A DNA stretch of 64,000 nucleotides from the NCBI RefSeq assembly GCF_014203755.1, contig NZ_JACHJS010000001.1:1860001-1924000 (forward strand), read 5' to 3'. The translations under genes and the position numbers were made by a program. Shown here piece by piece: positions 16,479 to 25,765 of the stretch. The stretch's first letter is position 1. Every line of letters starts with the position of its first letter. The DNA is from Saccharothrix violaceirubra. GTDB taxonomy: Bacteria; Actinomycetota; Actinomycetes; Mycobacteriales; Pseudonocardiaceae. A model generated the notes under the pieces. That model saw only the letters and a list, made by a program, of their open reading frames with translations, was not told where the DNA came from and ran no database searches.

Positions 16479-16787
16479 TCAGGTCGACTCCCACTTGGGC
16501 ATCGAGTCGATCGAGTGGTCCGCGGCCTTCTCGCCGAGAGCGGCGCCCGCCGCGCCGCCACCGATGCCGCCGACCAGGCCGCCGAGGGCGGCTCCCGCGG
16601 CCGTGCCGACGCCGGGTGCCAACACCGAGCCGATCGCACCGCCGTACCACGTGCCGAACGCCCGGCCGGTCATGCCTCCGAGCCAACCGGCGCCGGTGGT
16701 GACCGTCGCGCGGTACGCGGCCCGGGTCGCGCGGTCCTTCCAGTGGAGCCCGGCGTCGTCCTCGAACTGGTCCCAGCCGGACTTCAC
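16479..16787 (-). CDS. Small glycine-zipper membrane-type protein, possibly truncated at the N terminus
   Basis: 102 residues from GTG 16787: a short charged helix (SGWDQFEDDAGLHWKDRA) then long Gly/Ala zipper segments (GTAAGAALGGLVGGIGGGAA), which could insert in membranes. Upstream in the same frame the sequence no longer looks coding and runs toward the 22-bp repeat array, and there is no good ribosome site. It may be a remnant of a longer type VII-type or toxin-like protein. Convergent with the UvrA-like gene. Confidence 0.45.
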   Translation of the reverse strand: MKSGWDQFEDDAGLHWKDRATRAAYRATVTTGAGWLGGMTGRAFGTWYGGAIGSVLAPGVGTAAGAALGGLVGGIGGGAAGAALGEKAADHSIDSMPKWEST

Positions 16788-16878
16788 GAACCCGAGAGTG
16801 GTGGGGACCCGGCCCAGGCGCCGGCGGCGATCCGGCCGTGCCGGGTGCCGGTTCCCAGGAGCGGGCCCGGCCGTCGCG

Positions 16879-16966
16879 AGTTGTGCACTCAGGCACCGCG
16901 AGTTGTGCGTTCAGGCACCGCGAGTTGTGCACTCAGGCACCGTGAAACACGCACTCGGGCGCCGGG
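16879..16966 (+). repeat. 22-bp tandem repeat array, four units (left arm)
   Basis: Units start at 16879, 16901, 16923 and 16945, with core AGTTGTGCxxTCAGGCACC followed by CGCG/CGTG. The first three differ mainly at two bases; the fourth is diverged (AAACACGCACTCGGG). No spacers separate the units, so this is not a CRISPR. It is the inverted counterpart of 17133-17220. Confidence 0.9.
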
Positions 16967-17132
16967 AGGGCTTGTGGGACGCGTGGTCGTGGGTGCGGGT
17001 GTGTCGATGGGATGTGGGTCGGGTGGTTCCGGGTCCGCACGTGCGGTCGCTCGCCGCTGGGCAGGCCGAGGAGGGGCTGACCCGCCGGAGTCCGCACGCT
17101 TGGGGGTGTTGTGGCTGGTGCGTCGTGTGCGT

Positions 17133-17220
17133 CGGGGTGCCCGAGTGCGTGTTTCGCGGTGCCTGAACGCACAACTCGCGGTGTCTGAGTGCACAACTCG
17201 CGGTGTCCGGCAGCACAACT
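17133..17220 (-). repeat. 22-bp tandem repeat array, four units (right arm, inverted)
   Basis: Units at 17133, 17155, 17177 and 17199 are the same repeat in the opposite orientation. The innermost unit is the diverged type and matches the innermost left unit over 16 bases (AAACACGCACTCGGGC). The two arms make an imperfect 88-bp inverted repeat about 340 bp long end to end, ending 60 bp before idi. Confidence 0.9.
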
Positions 17221-17280
17221 CGCGCGGCGTCCGGGTGATCATGGGGATGCCGGTGATCCGATGTGTGGCAGGGTGTGCGC

Positions 17281-17853
17281 GTGGAACAAGTCGTGCTGCT
17301 CGACGAGCAGGGTGCCGCGATCGGCGTCGCGGACAAGGTCGGTGTCCACCACGAGGACACCCCCCTGCACCTGGCGTTCTCCAGCTACCTGTTCGACCGC
17401 TCGGGCCGGTTGCTGCTCACGAGACGGGCGCTGCACAAGAAGACCTGGCCGGGCGTCTGGACGAACTCGTGTTGCGGCCACCCGGCACCGGGCGAGGACG
17501 CGGCCTCGGCCGTCCGTCGTCGGCTCCGGGAGGAACTGGGGCTCGGCGACGTGACGCTCGACCTCGTCCTCCCGAGGTTCCGGTACCGCGCGGTCATGGA
17601 CAACGGGATCGTGGAGAACGAGATGTGCCCGGTCTTCCGCGGCTACGTCGACACCGAACCCGACCCCAACCCCGACGAGGTCGACTCCGTCGAGTGGGTC
17701 GACTGGGCGGAGTTCGTGCCCGCGGTGCTGTCGGGGGTGCGGCCGATCTCGCCGTGGTGCCGACTCCAGGTCGAAGAGTTGGCCAAGCTCGACGACGACC
17801 CGACGCGGTGGCCGGTGGGAGTCGAAAGCGATCTGCCGCCGGCCGCCCGGTGA
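17281..17853 (+). CDS. idi: Isopentenyl-diphosphate delta-isomerase, type I
   Basis: 190 residues. It converts IPP to DMAPP for isoprenoids. Nudix-fold type I signatures: [20 protein letters not shown] with the active-site Cys, the REELG helix, and [10 protein letters not shown] with the catalytic Glu. Length is normal. GTG 17281 is chosen over an in-frame GTG 18 nt upstream because GGCAGGG is about 7 nt before it. The gene stands alone beside a repeat structure; no other terpenoid gene is near. Confidence 0.92.
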   Translation: MEQVVLLDEQGAAIGVADKVGVHHEDTPLHLAFSSYLFDRSGRLLLTRRALHKKTWPGVWTNSCCGHPAPGEDAASAVRRRLREELGLGDVTLDLVLPRFRYRAVMDNGIVENEMCPVFRGYVDTEPDPNPDEVDSVEWVDWAEFVPAVLSGVRPISPWCRLQVEELAKLDDDPTRWPVGVESDLPPAAR

Positions 17854-18545
17854 GGAAGCCGGCAGAACGCTGAAGGGCGGAACACCACCCGTCCGCCGTC
17901 CGTTTCGTCTGATGTGCTCACCCAACCAGCCCGCGCCACGGCGGCGGCCGGGGCGCTCGCCGTCGTCCTGACCGTCGTCCTGGTCGGCTCGCTCGACGCC
18001 TGTCGCGCGACCGTGTCCACCGCCTTCCTGCGCCGGACGATCAGCGAGTACGCCCTCGGCCCGCACCGGTGGGTGTTCGACACCGCCGTGGTGCTGCTGG
18101 TGCTCGGGTCGTGCGCCGTGCTGGCCGTCCTGGTCCGGCGCGGCATCGCGAAGAAGAGCGCGGCCGTGGCGATGGGCGCGTGGGCACTCGGGTTGACGCT
18201 GGTCGTGCTGTTCCCCAAGCACGACTGGGCCGTGGGGCCGAGCGCGAGCGGCACCGTGCACCGGGTCGGGAGCCTGCTCGCGTTCGTCAGCCTGCCGATC
18301 GCGGCGATCCTGCTGGCCAAGCCGTGGACCCGGCACGCCCGCTGGGGCGGCCACGCGCGGTGGACGTTGGGCATGGGCGTGCTGTCCGCGTTGAGCTTCT
18401 CGCCGCTGCTCTACGCGATCCTGCTCAACGCCACCACGGGCACGTCGTGGTGGCGCGTCTTTCCGCTCGGCTACGTCGAACGCGTCCTCGTGCTCACCGA
18501 GGTGGCCACCGTGCTGGTGGCCGCGCTGTGGGCGTTCGCCGTCGC

Positions 18546-20168
<1,623 letters not shown>

Positions 20169-20191
20169 GGGACCTCCTTGGAGCGGTGCTC

Positions 20192-20206
20192 TAGAGCGCT
20201 ACTCTA
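20192..20206. promoter_or_regulatory. TetR operator TAGAG-N5-CTCTA over the -10
   Basis: TAGAG (20192-20196), five bases, CTCTA (20202-20206) is a perfect dyad between the ligase and TetR genes. It covers TACTCT (20200-20205), which lies 7 nt before GTG 20213 as a leaderless -10. This supports autoregulation and shared control of the ligase gene. Confidence 0.65.
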
Positions 20207-20212
20207 ATCTCC

Positions 20213-20776
20213 GTGCGAAGCGAGAGTCGACGGGCGGTGCTGGACGCCGCGCTCGAACTGGTCTCCGGCGGGCTCGACGCCGTGACGATCAGCGCCCTCA
20301 CCGCGCGCTCGGGGGTGTCCAACGGCAGCGTCTACCACCACTTCGGCAGCCGTGCGGGGGTGTTCGCCGTGCTGTACGAGGAGAGCTTCCGGCACAGCGT
20401 CGACGCCATGGCGCCCGCGTTGCGCGCGGCGTCCGTCGAGGCCGTCGTCCGCGGCCTGGTCGGCCACTACCTGGACTGGGTCGTGGCGAACCCGGAACGC
20501 GCACGGTTCCTCTACGCCGCGCCGATGACCGTCGAACCGGTCGTCAAGGCCGCCGCGTTCGCCCCGATCGCGGAGTGGTTCGCGGGCCGCGCGGCGGCGG
20601 GCGAGCTGCGCGACGTGCCCGTGTGGTCCCTGGACCCGGTCGTGATGGGACCGGCGCACGAGTGCGCCCGCCGTTTCCTGCTGGGCGTGCTGGACCTGGC
20701 CGTCGTGCGGGCGCACGTGATGGACGCCGTGTGGTCGTCGGTGGCACCCGTCGGAATTGTCGGTACCGCCTGTTAG
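20213..20776 (+). CDS. TetR-family repressor, divergent from acyl-CoA ligase
   Basis: 187 residues. N-terminal HTH: VLDAALELVSGG then ISALTARSGVSNGSVYHHFG, the TetR recognition helix with the usual YxHF. The C-terminal helical part is the ligand domain, with no recognisable ligand motif. GTG 20213 is leaderless by its -10 position. Acyl-CoA or fatty acid is the most likely ligand given the partner gene. Confidence 0.9.
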   Translation: MRSESRRAVLDAALELVSGGLDAVTISALTARSGVSNGSVYHHFGSRAGVFAVLYEESFRHSVDAMAPALRAASVEAVVRGLVGHYLDWVVANPERARFLYAAPMTVEPVVKAAAFAPIAEWFAGRAAAGELRDVPVWSLDPVVMGPAHECARRFLLGVLDLAVVRAHVMDAVWSSVAPVGIVGTAC

Positions 20777-20786
20777 CTTGCGCGGC

Positions 20787-21395
20787 ATGGTCGAGAACAG
20801 GCACGGCGTGGCGTTGGTGGAGCGGGTCCTCGACGTGGTGCGCGAGAAGCCGGGGCGGTCGATGTTCGACTACACGGACGTCCCGTGGGTCGAGGGCGGA
20901 CCACGTCCGCTGACCGACGACCTCGTGTTCCCCTCGGGGCGCCCGCTGTCGCCCAGCCTGCGCGCGTGGATGTCCTACGACTTCGGCCTGTTCGAGCGCT
21001 ACGACTGGTTCGACGAGGACGGCGACCTCGCGCCCCGGCCGCTCGACGAGTTGGCGTCCGACGAGTACGGCGAGCTGTGGGGGCAGTTCTACCAGCCGAT
21101 CGCGGAGAAGTTCCCGGAGTGCTTCCTGCTGCCCGGCGGCTCGGACTCGCGCCGCGTGCTGGCCGTGGGCGAACCCGACTCGGCGGGGGAGTACCCGGTG
21201 CTCGCGCTGGACATCGACGACATGCCGTTCGCGGGCCTGATGTTCCCCGGCTTCGACGTGTACGCCGCCCACACCGCCGGCCTCGTCACCGACGACTTCC
21301 AGGGCTACACCGACCTGGCCGACGACCCCGTGTACGGCCCCCGCATGCGCGAACACGCCCGCATCCGCTTCGACGGCGGGCTGTACTTCCAGTGA
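20787..21395 (+). CDS. Hypothetical protein, tentatively SUKH (SMI1/KNR4)-like
   Basis: 202 residues from ATG 20787, preceded by TAGCTT at 7 nt (leaderless). Acidic and aromatic-rich. The PLSPSLRAWMSYDFGLF segment resembles the start of SUKH domains, which are often immunity proteins, but the remaining SUKH signature is weak. It is followed by another small acidic protein gene under its own promoter. No toxin gene is visible nearby. Confidence 0.5.
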   Translation: MVENRHGVALVERVLDVVREKPGRSMFDYTDVPWVEGGPRPLTDDLVFPSGRPLSPSLRAWMSYDFGLFERYDWFDEDGDLAPRPLDELASDEYGELWGQFYQPIAEKFPECFLLPGGSDSRRVLAVGEPDSAGEYPVLALDIDDMPFAGLMFPGFDVYAAHTAGLVTDDFQGYTDLADDPVYGPRMREHARIRFDGGLYFQ

Positions 21396-21447
21396 CGCCC
21401 GCCGATCTCGGGGTTCGTCCCGGCGCGGTTCCCCTAGGGTGATCACC

Positions 21448-21855
21448 ATGGCTACTTGGGGAGATCTTGCCGAGTACGTGCGCCAGACCTACGAGGTGAT
21501 CTCGCAGGGTCAGGACGAGATCCGCATCCTGTTCGACTTCGAGCACTTCGACGAGGACGACGAGCGCACCCAGGTCGTCATCCTCGCCCGCGAGGTCCTC
21601 GACAAGCAGCACGAGTGGGTGCAGATCGCGTCGCCGGTGGGGCTCGCGGCCCGGGTCGACCTGCGCGCGCTGCTGGTCGAGGTCGGCGAGTCGTCGATCG
21701 CCTGCGGCGCGGCGATCATGGGCGACCACGTGGTGCTGCGGCACTCGCTCCCGCTGGCCGACCTCGACATCCACGAGTTCGTCGACCCGTTGACGCTGCT
21801 CGCGGGCACGGCCGACCGCATCGAGGAGCAGTTCTTCGGCGGCGACGACTACTGA
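21448..21855 (+). CDS. Small acidic protein with YbjN/secretion-chaperone-like character
   Basis: 135 residues from ATG 21448, leaderless (TAGGGT 7 nt upstream). Layout of an N-terminal helix (WGDLAEYVRQTYEVIS), a strand-rich centre and a C-terminal helix (VDPLTLLAGTADRIEEQFFG), similar to YbjN or CesT-type chaperone folds. No catalytic motif. Function unknown; the fold is an inference. Confidence 0.55.
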   Translation: MATWGDLAEYVRQTYEVISQGQDEIRILFDFEHFDEDDERTQVVILAREVLDKQHEWVQIASPVGLAARVDLRALLVEVGESSIACGAAIMGDHVVLRHSLPLADLDIHEFVDPLTLLAGTADRIEEQFFGGDDY

Positions 21856-21859
21856 ACCC

Positions 21860-23338
21860 TCACGGCACCGGCCAGGTGTGCACGGGTTCGTTGGTGTGCA
21901 TGAGGTCCCGATAGGTGCGCAGCATCCGTCGCAGCGCCTCCGGCCGGTCCAGGCCGGTGCCGTCGTAGAGGCGGTGGAACGCGCGGCTCTGCCACGTCGC
22001 GCCGTTCACGCCCGTGAGGCAGCGCTGCTCGATCACGTCCAGCAACCGGTCCCGCCGGCCGGGGTCGACGCCGAGCCGGTCGAGTCCGTCGTGCGCCAAC
22101 GGCAGCAGGTGGCGCAGCACGAGTTCGGTGGCGGGCACGGTGCCCAGGCCCGGCCAGTACACCTGGGCCTCCATGCCCTCCTTCGCGCCGGCCAGGAAGT
22201 TGTCCTCGGCCGCGCTGAACGACATCTGTGTCCACAGTGGACGGTCGGCCTCGGCCAGCGAGCGCACCAGCCCGTAGTAGAACGCCGCGTTCGCCATCGT
22301 GTCCACGACCGTCGGTCCGGCGGGCATCGTCCGGTTCTCCACGCGCAGGTGCGGGCGCCCGTCCACCACGTCGTACACCGGCCGGTTCCACCGGTACACG
22401 GTCCCGTTGTGCAGCCGCAGCTCCGACAGCGCCGGGGTGTCGCCGCTGTCGAGCACCCGCACCGGGTCCTCGGCCTCGCAGATCGGCAGCAGTGCGGGGA
22501 AGTAGCGGACGTTCTCCTCGAACAGGTCGAAGATCGACGTGATCCAGCGCTCCCCGAACCACACGCGCGGCCGGACGCCCTGCTCCTTCAGCTCGTCGCC
22601 GCGGGTGTCGGTGGCCTGCCGGAACAACGCGATCCGCGTCTCCCGCCACAGCTCCTTGCCCAGCAGGAACGGCGAGTTCGCGCCGATCGCCACCTGCACG
22701 CCCGCGAGCACCTGGGCGGCGTTCCAGTAGTCGGCGAACCTCTCCGGCGGCACCTGGAGGTGGAACTGCGTGGACGTGCACGCACCTTCCGGCACGATCG
22801 AGTCCACGGTCAGCCGCAGCCGCTCGACGCCGTCGATCGCGATCTCCAGGTCCTCGCCGCGCGCGGCCAGCACCTGTTCGTTGAGCAGTGCGTAGCGCGG
22901 GTCGGCCGACAGCGCGTCCGCGGCCAGGTGCCGGGGCTGCAACGTGGGCAGGATGCCGATCGTGACCAGGTGCGCGCCCGTCTCGGCCGCCTTGCGCTCG
23001 GCCTCGTCGAGCGACGCCCGGACGACGTCCTCGAACCCGGACACCCCGTCGCGCGACAACGGCCGGGGCGCGACGTTGATCTCCAGGTTCCACCGGCCCA
23101 GTTCCGTCACGAAGTCCGGGTCGGCGATCGCGGCCAACGCCTCGGCGTTGCGCATCGCCGGGTCGCCCGCGGCATCGACCAGGTTCAGCTCGATCTCGAG
23201 CCCGGCGGTCGGGCGGTCGAACTCGAACCGGGACTCGCGCAGCATCCGGGCGAACACGTCCAGGCAGGTCCGCACCTTCGTGCGGTACCGGGACCGGTCC
23301 TCCCGGGTGAACTCCTGCCGCGCGACCTCGTCGCCCAT
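21860..23338 (-). CDS. GCS2-family glutamate-cysteine ligase-like carboxylate-amine ligase
   Basis: 492 residues. The family motifs TAGLEIELNLVD near the front, GRWNLEINVAPRPL and STQFHLQVPPERFADYW agree with GCS2/YbdK-type ligases, which join the gamma-carboxyl of glutamate to an amine using ATP. Actinomycetes use relatives for ergothioneine (EgtA) or unknown gamma-glutamyl compounds; no egtB/C/D genes are adjacent, so the product is open. It is 42 nt downstream of the phosphopantetheinyl transferase. Confidence 0.85.
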   Translation of the reverse strand: MGDEVARQEFTREDRSRYRTKVRTCLDVFARMLRESRFEFDRPTAGLEIELNLVDAAGDPAMRNAEALAAIADPDFVTELGRWNLEINVAPRPLSRDGVSGFEDVVRASLDEAERKAAETGAHLVTIGILPTLQPRHLAADALSADPRYALLNEQVLAARGEDLEIAIDGVERLRLTVDSIVPEGACTSTQFHLQVPPERFADYWNAAQVLAGVQVAIGANSPFLLGKELWRETRIALFRQATDTRGDELKEQGVRPRVWFGERWITSIFDLFEENVRYFPALLPICEAEDPVRVLDSGDTPALSELRLHNGTVYRWNRPVYDVVDGRPHLRVENRTMPAGPTVVDTMANAAFYYGLVRSLAEADRPLWTQMSFSAAEDNFLAGAKEGMEAQVYWPGLGTVPATELVLRHLLPLAHDGLDRLGVDPGRRDRLLDVIEQRCLTGVNGATWQSRAFHRLYDGTGLDRPEALRRMLRTYRDLMHTNEPVHTWPVP

Positions 23339-23380
23339 GTGGTGCCTTCCGCTCCGGTCGCCGGCGCGGAGTACCGGCGA

Positions 23381-24040
23381 TCAGCGCGCGGGTACCGCGA
23401 TCGCGCTGACCACAAACCCGTCCCGCGCCAGCCAGCGCCCGGTGAACCCGTCGACCCGCACGCCGTCCACGACCGGTGCGTCGATCAGCACGCGCGCGGT
23501 GAACGTGCCGTCGGGGTCCACGATCACCTCGGCGTCCTCGAACCCCAGCCACAGCCCGGTCAGCGGGAACCACGCCTTGTAGACGGACTCCTTGGCGCTG
23601 AACAGCAACCGGTCCCACGCCACGTGGTCGCCGGTCGCCCGCAGCCGGGGCAGGTGGGCCAGTTCGCCCGGCACGGCGATCGCGCCGAGCACGCCGTCGG
23701 GCGTGGGCTCGTTGGGTTCGGCGTCGATGCCGATCGTCCACACCTGCGACGTGCGGCCCACGGCCGCGGCCCGGTAGCCCTTGCAGTGCGTGATCGACCC
23801 GACCACGCCCTCGGGCCACCGCGGTGCGCGCTTCTCACCGGGCAGCAACGGCACCGGGCCGAACCCGAGCCTGCCCAGCGCCGTGCGCGCGAGGTGGCGT
23901 CCCGTCGTGAACTCGCGACGACGCTTGTCGACGGCCTTGGCGACGTGCTCCTCCTCTTCGGGGAGCAGCACGGCGTCCTCCGGGTCGCCGAAGAAGTCGA
24001 CCGCCACGACCGGCGGCGGCAGCAGGTCCCCGATGATCAC
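23381..24040 (-). CDS. Sfp/EntD-type 4'-phosphopantetheinyl transferase
   Basis: 219 residues, GTG 24040 overlapping the metallophosphoesterase stop (GTGA). It transfers phosphopantetheine from CoA to carrier proteins of NRPS/PKS systems. Motifs: GSITHCKGY, WTIGIDAEPNEP (Mg-binding Asp and Glu) and FSAKESVYKAWFPL. Length fits the EntD-like group. No carrier-protein genes are in the window, so it likely serves clusters elsewhere. Confidence 0.92.
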   Translation of the reverse strand: MIIGDLLPPPVVAVDFFGDPEDAVLLPEEEEHVAKAVDKRRREFTTGRHLARTALGRLGFGPVPLLPGEKRAPRWPEGVVGSITHCKGYRAAAVGRTSQVWTIGIDAEPNEPTPDGVLGAIAVPGELAHLPRLRATGDHVAWDRLLFSAKESVYKAWFPLTGLWLGFEDAEVIVDPDGTFTARVLIDAPVVDGVRVDGFTGRWLARDGFVVSAIAVPAR

Positions 24041-24882
24041 CGGTCGTCCCCTTCGCGCAGCACGTCCAGCAGGGGCGCGCCGGTCCAGCCGCGCGGCTGC
24101 CACTCGCGCGGGTAGCCCAGCGACACCTCGTCGAAGCGCACGCCGTCCTTGCGGATCGTGCGCGGGATGTGCAGGTGTCCGTAGACGGCGACGGCCGCGC
24201 GGAAGCGCAGGTGCCAGTCGGCCGTGCGCTCGGACCCGCACCACAGGGCGAACTCCGGGTAGCGCAACACGAACGTGGGATCACGGACGAGGGGCCAGTG
24301 GTTGATCAGCACGGTGCGCAACGCCGGGTCGACAGCCGACAGGCGCCGTTCGGTCTCCTCGATCCGCGCCCACGACCACTCCTCGCGCGACGCGTAAGGG
24401 TCGGGGTGCAGGAAGTACTCGTCCGTGCACATGATCCCCGCCTCCTGGGCGGCGGCCAGCGCGGAGGCCTTGTCGACCGTGCCCGCCGGGCGGAACGTGT
24501 AGTCGTAGAGCGTGAACAGCGGCGCCACCGCGACCGGGCCGCCCGCGCCCTCGAACACCGCGTACTCGTCCTCGGGCGTGAGCACGTCCAGGCTGCGGCA
24601 CAGCTCGACCAACTGCCGGTAGCGGTCGTCGCCGCGCGACTGGTTCGCGTCGTCCTTCACCGTCCACAGCTCGTGGTTGCCCGGGGACCACACGACCCGG
24701 CGGAACCGCCCGCGCAGCGTCGACAGCGTCCACTCGATCGACTCGAACTTCTCGGCGACGTCGCCCGCCACGATCAACCAGTCGTCCGGGGAGTCGGACC
24801 TGAGGTCGCGGACGAAGTCGCGGTTCTGCTGGTACGTCACGTGCAGGTCACTGGTGGCGAGCAGGCGCGGCGTGCGGGTCAC
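24037..24882 (-). CDS. Calcineurin-like metallophosphoesterase
   Basis: 281 residues. Metal-ligand motifs in order: TSDLHVTY (D-x-H), VAGDVAEKF (GD), SPGNHEL (GNHE), NHWPL and YGHLHIPR (GHxH). A leaderless TACGCT lies 6 nt before GTG 24882. Coupled to the phosphopantetheinyl transferase by a 4-nt overlap, an order common in actinomycetes. Substrate unknown. Confidence 0.92.
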   Translation of the reverse strand: MTRTPRLLATSDLHVTYQQNRDFVRDLRSDSPDDWLIVAGDVAEKFESIEWTLSTLRGRFRRVVWSPGNHELWTVKDDANQSRGDDRYRQLVELCRSLDVLTPEDEYAVFEGAGGPVAVAPLFTLYDYTFRPAGTVDKASALAAAQEAGIMCTDEYFLHPDPYASREEWSWARIEETERRLSAVDPALRTVLINHWPLVRDPTFVLRYPEFALWCGSERTADWHLRFRAAVAVYGHLHIPRTIRKDGVRFDEVSLGYPREWQPRGWTGAPLLDVLREGDDR

Positions 24883-25067
24883 CTCGCGAGCGTATCCGTT
24901 GGTCCGTCAGGGGAGTCCGGACATCGGGACGGGCGCGGTTTCGGCACTCCCGGAGGCCGTCGGGCCGTCCGGACGACGACCGCTCATCCGTTCGTCGCGC
25001 CTGTGACGCCGTTGGGCGTTGTCCGGGTGTCCGTGTAACGCTCACCCGCTCCGTTCGTCGCGTTCGT

Positions 25068-25098
25068 GGTTACTCGTAACCGTCCGGCTTCCTAGCGT
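25068..25098 (+). promoter_or_regulatory. Palindrome GGTTAC-TC-GTAACC upstream of a -10
   Basis: A perfect 6-bp inverted repeat (25068-25081) lies 11 nt before TAGCGT (25093-25098), covering the expected -35 of the promoter of the DUF4096 gene. Likely a regulator site; candidate binders include the DUF4096 protein itself. Confidence 0.45.
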
Positions 25099-25136
25099 GA
25101 TGACCATCACGACCCGCGTCCTGGGCGGAGGACCCG

Positions 25137-25709
25137 ATGACCGACCACGTACGAACCGCGCAGCCATTCGGCCGGACGGTGGGCGCCGAGATCGCCCGAC
25201 AGGTCCAGCAGCACGTCCACCCGGCGGTCGCGCCGAGACGGGACGACGCCGCGTTGGCCACGCTCCTGCGCGCCCGCCAGCGTGGTGACGCGCAGCGCCA
25301 AGAGCCGTGGGTGCGGCGTGCCCCCGAGGCACCGCCCAAGGCACCGCACGCCGACGTGATCCAGCAGTTGGCCGCGCGCCTGGTGCCGCAGTCCCTGTGG
25401 GCGCACGTCGAGCCGCTCATCCCGCCCGCCAAGGTCCGCCGCCAGGGCGGCGGCCGGGGCCGGGTGTCCGACCGCGCGATCTTCACCGCGATCGTGTTCG
25501 TCCTGACCAGCGGCTGCGCGTGGCGGCACCTGCCCGCGACGTTCGGCGTCACGGTGCCGACCGTGCACCGCCGCTTCCAGGAGTGGACCGACCTCGGGCT
25601 GTGGTCGGCGCTTCATACCGTGGCCAAGTCGGGCACGGCCGAGGACTCCACCTGGCTGCTGCTGGTCGTCGAGGCCGCCGAACGCCGGGGCGCGAAGGTC
25701 GCCGTCTAG
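25137..25709 (+). CDS. Stand-alone IS5-type DUF4096 domain protein with no DDE nuclease domain
   Basis: 190 residues, ATG 25137 with GGAGGA. Residues 1-75 are a unique Gln/Ala/Arg-rich extension. Then comes the DUF4096 DNA-binding domain of IS5 transposases: WAHVEPLIPP, RVSDRAIFTAIVFVLTSGCA, WRHLPATFGVTVPTVHRRFQ and a WTDLGLWSALH end. The catalytic DDE part is absent; the protein instead ends with a short Ala/Arg helix and its own perfect terminator. No terminal inverted repeats or target duplications were noticed. This looks like a domesticated DNA-binding protein rather than an active insertion sequence. Confidence 0.8.
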   Translation: MTDHVRTAQPFGRTVGAEIARQVQQHVHPAVAPRRDDAALATLLRARQRGDAQRQEPWVRRAPEAPPKAPHADVIQQLAARLVPQSLWAHVEPLIPPAKVRRQGGGRGRVSDRAIFTAIVFVLTSGCAWRHLPATFGVTVPTVHRRFQEWTDLGLWSALHTVAKSGTAEDSTWLLLVVEAAERRGAKVAV

Positions 25710-25720
25710 CCTGCCCGCGA

Positions 25721-25750
25721 AGCCCCCGGCCGCGACCTCGGCCGGGGGCT
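25721..25750. terminator. Terminator hairpin between convergent genes
   Basis: Arms AGCCCCCGGCCG (25721-25732) and CGGCCGGGGGCT (25739-25750), perfectly paired with a 6-nt loop, followed by TTCC. It serves the DUF4096 gene and probably the convergent kinase operon. Confidence 0.85.
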
Positions 25751-25765
25751 TTCCGCTGTCGCGGG

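Larger units (their letters stand above)
16788..17280. other. Gene-free stretch holding a mirror-image repeat structure
   Basis: About 490 bases between the glycine-zipper gene and idi with no convincing gene. It holds two opposed arrays of a 22-bp repeat (16879-16966 and 17133-17220) around a 166-bp GT-rich centre. Open frames crossing it read through the repeats and are not credible. Confidence 0.7.

Noticed and set aside
13712-16639. 975-codon open frame on the minus strand
   Set aside because: It mirrors the UvrA-like gene and VOC gene, is rich in Arg/His/Val with no domain, and is a by-product of GC-rich codon use.
16879-17220. CRISPR array
   Set aside because: The repeats are directly abutting 22-bp units without spacers, and no cas genes are present.
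25137-25709. Complete insertion sequence
   Set aside because: No DDE domain, terminal inverted repeats or target duplication were seen; the gene has its own promoter and terminator.
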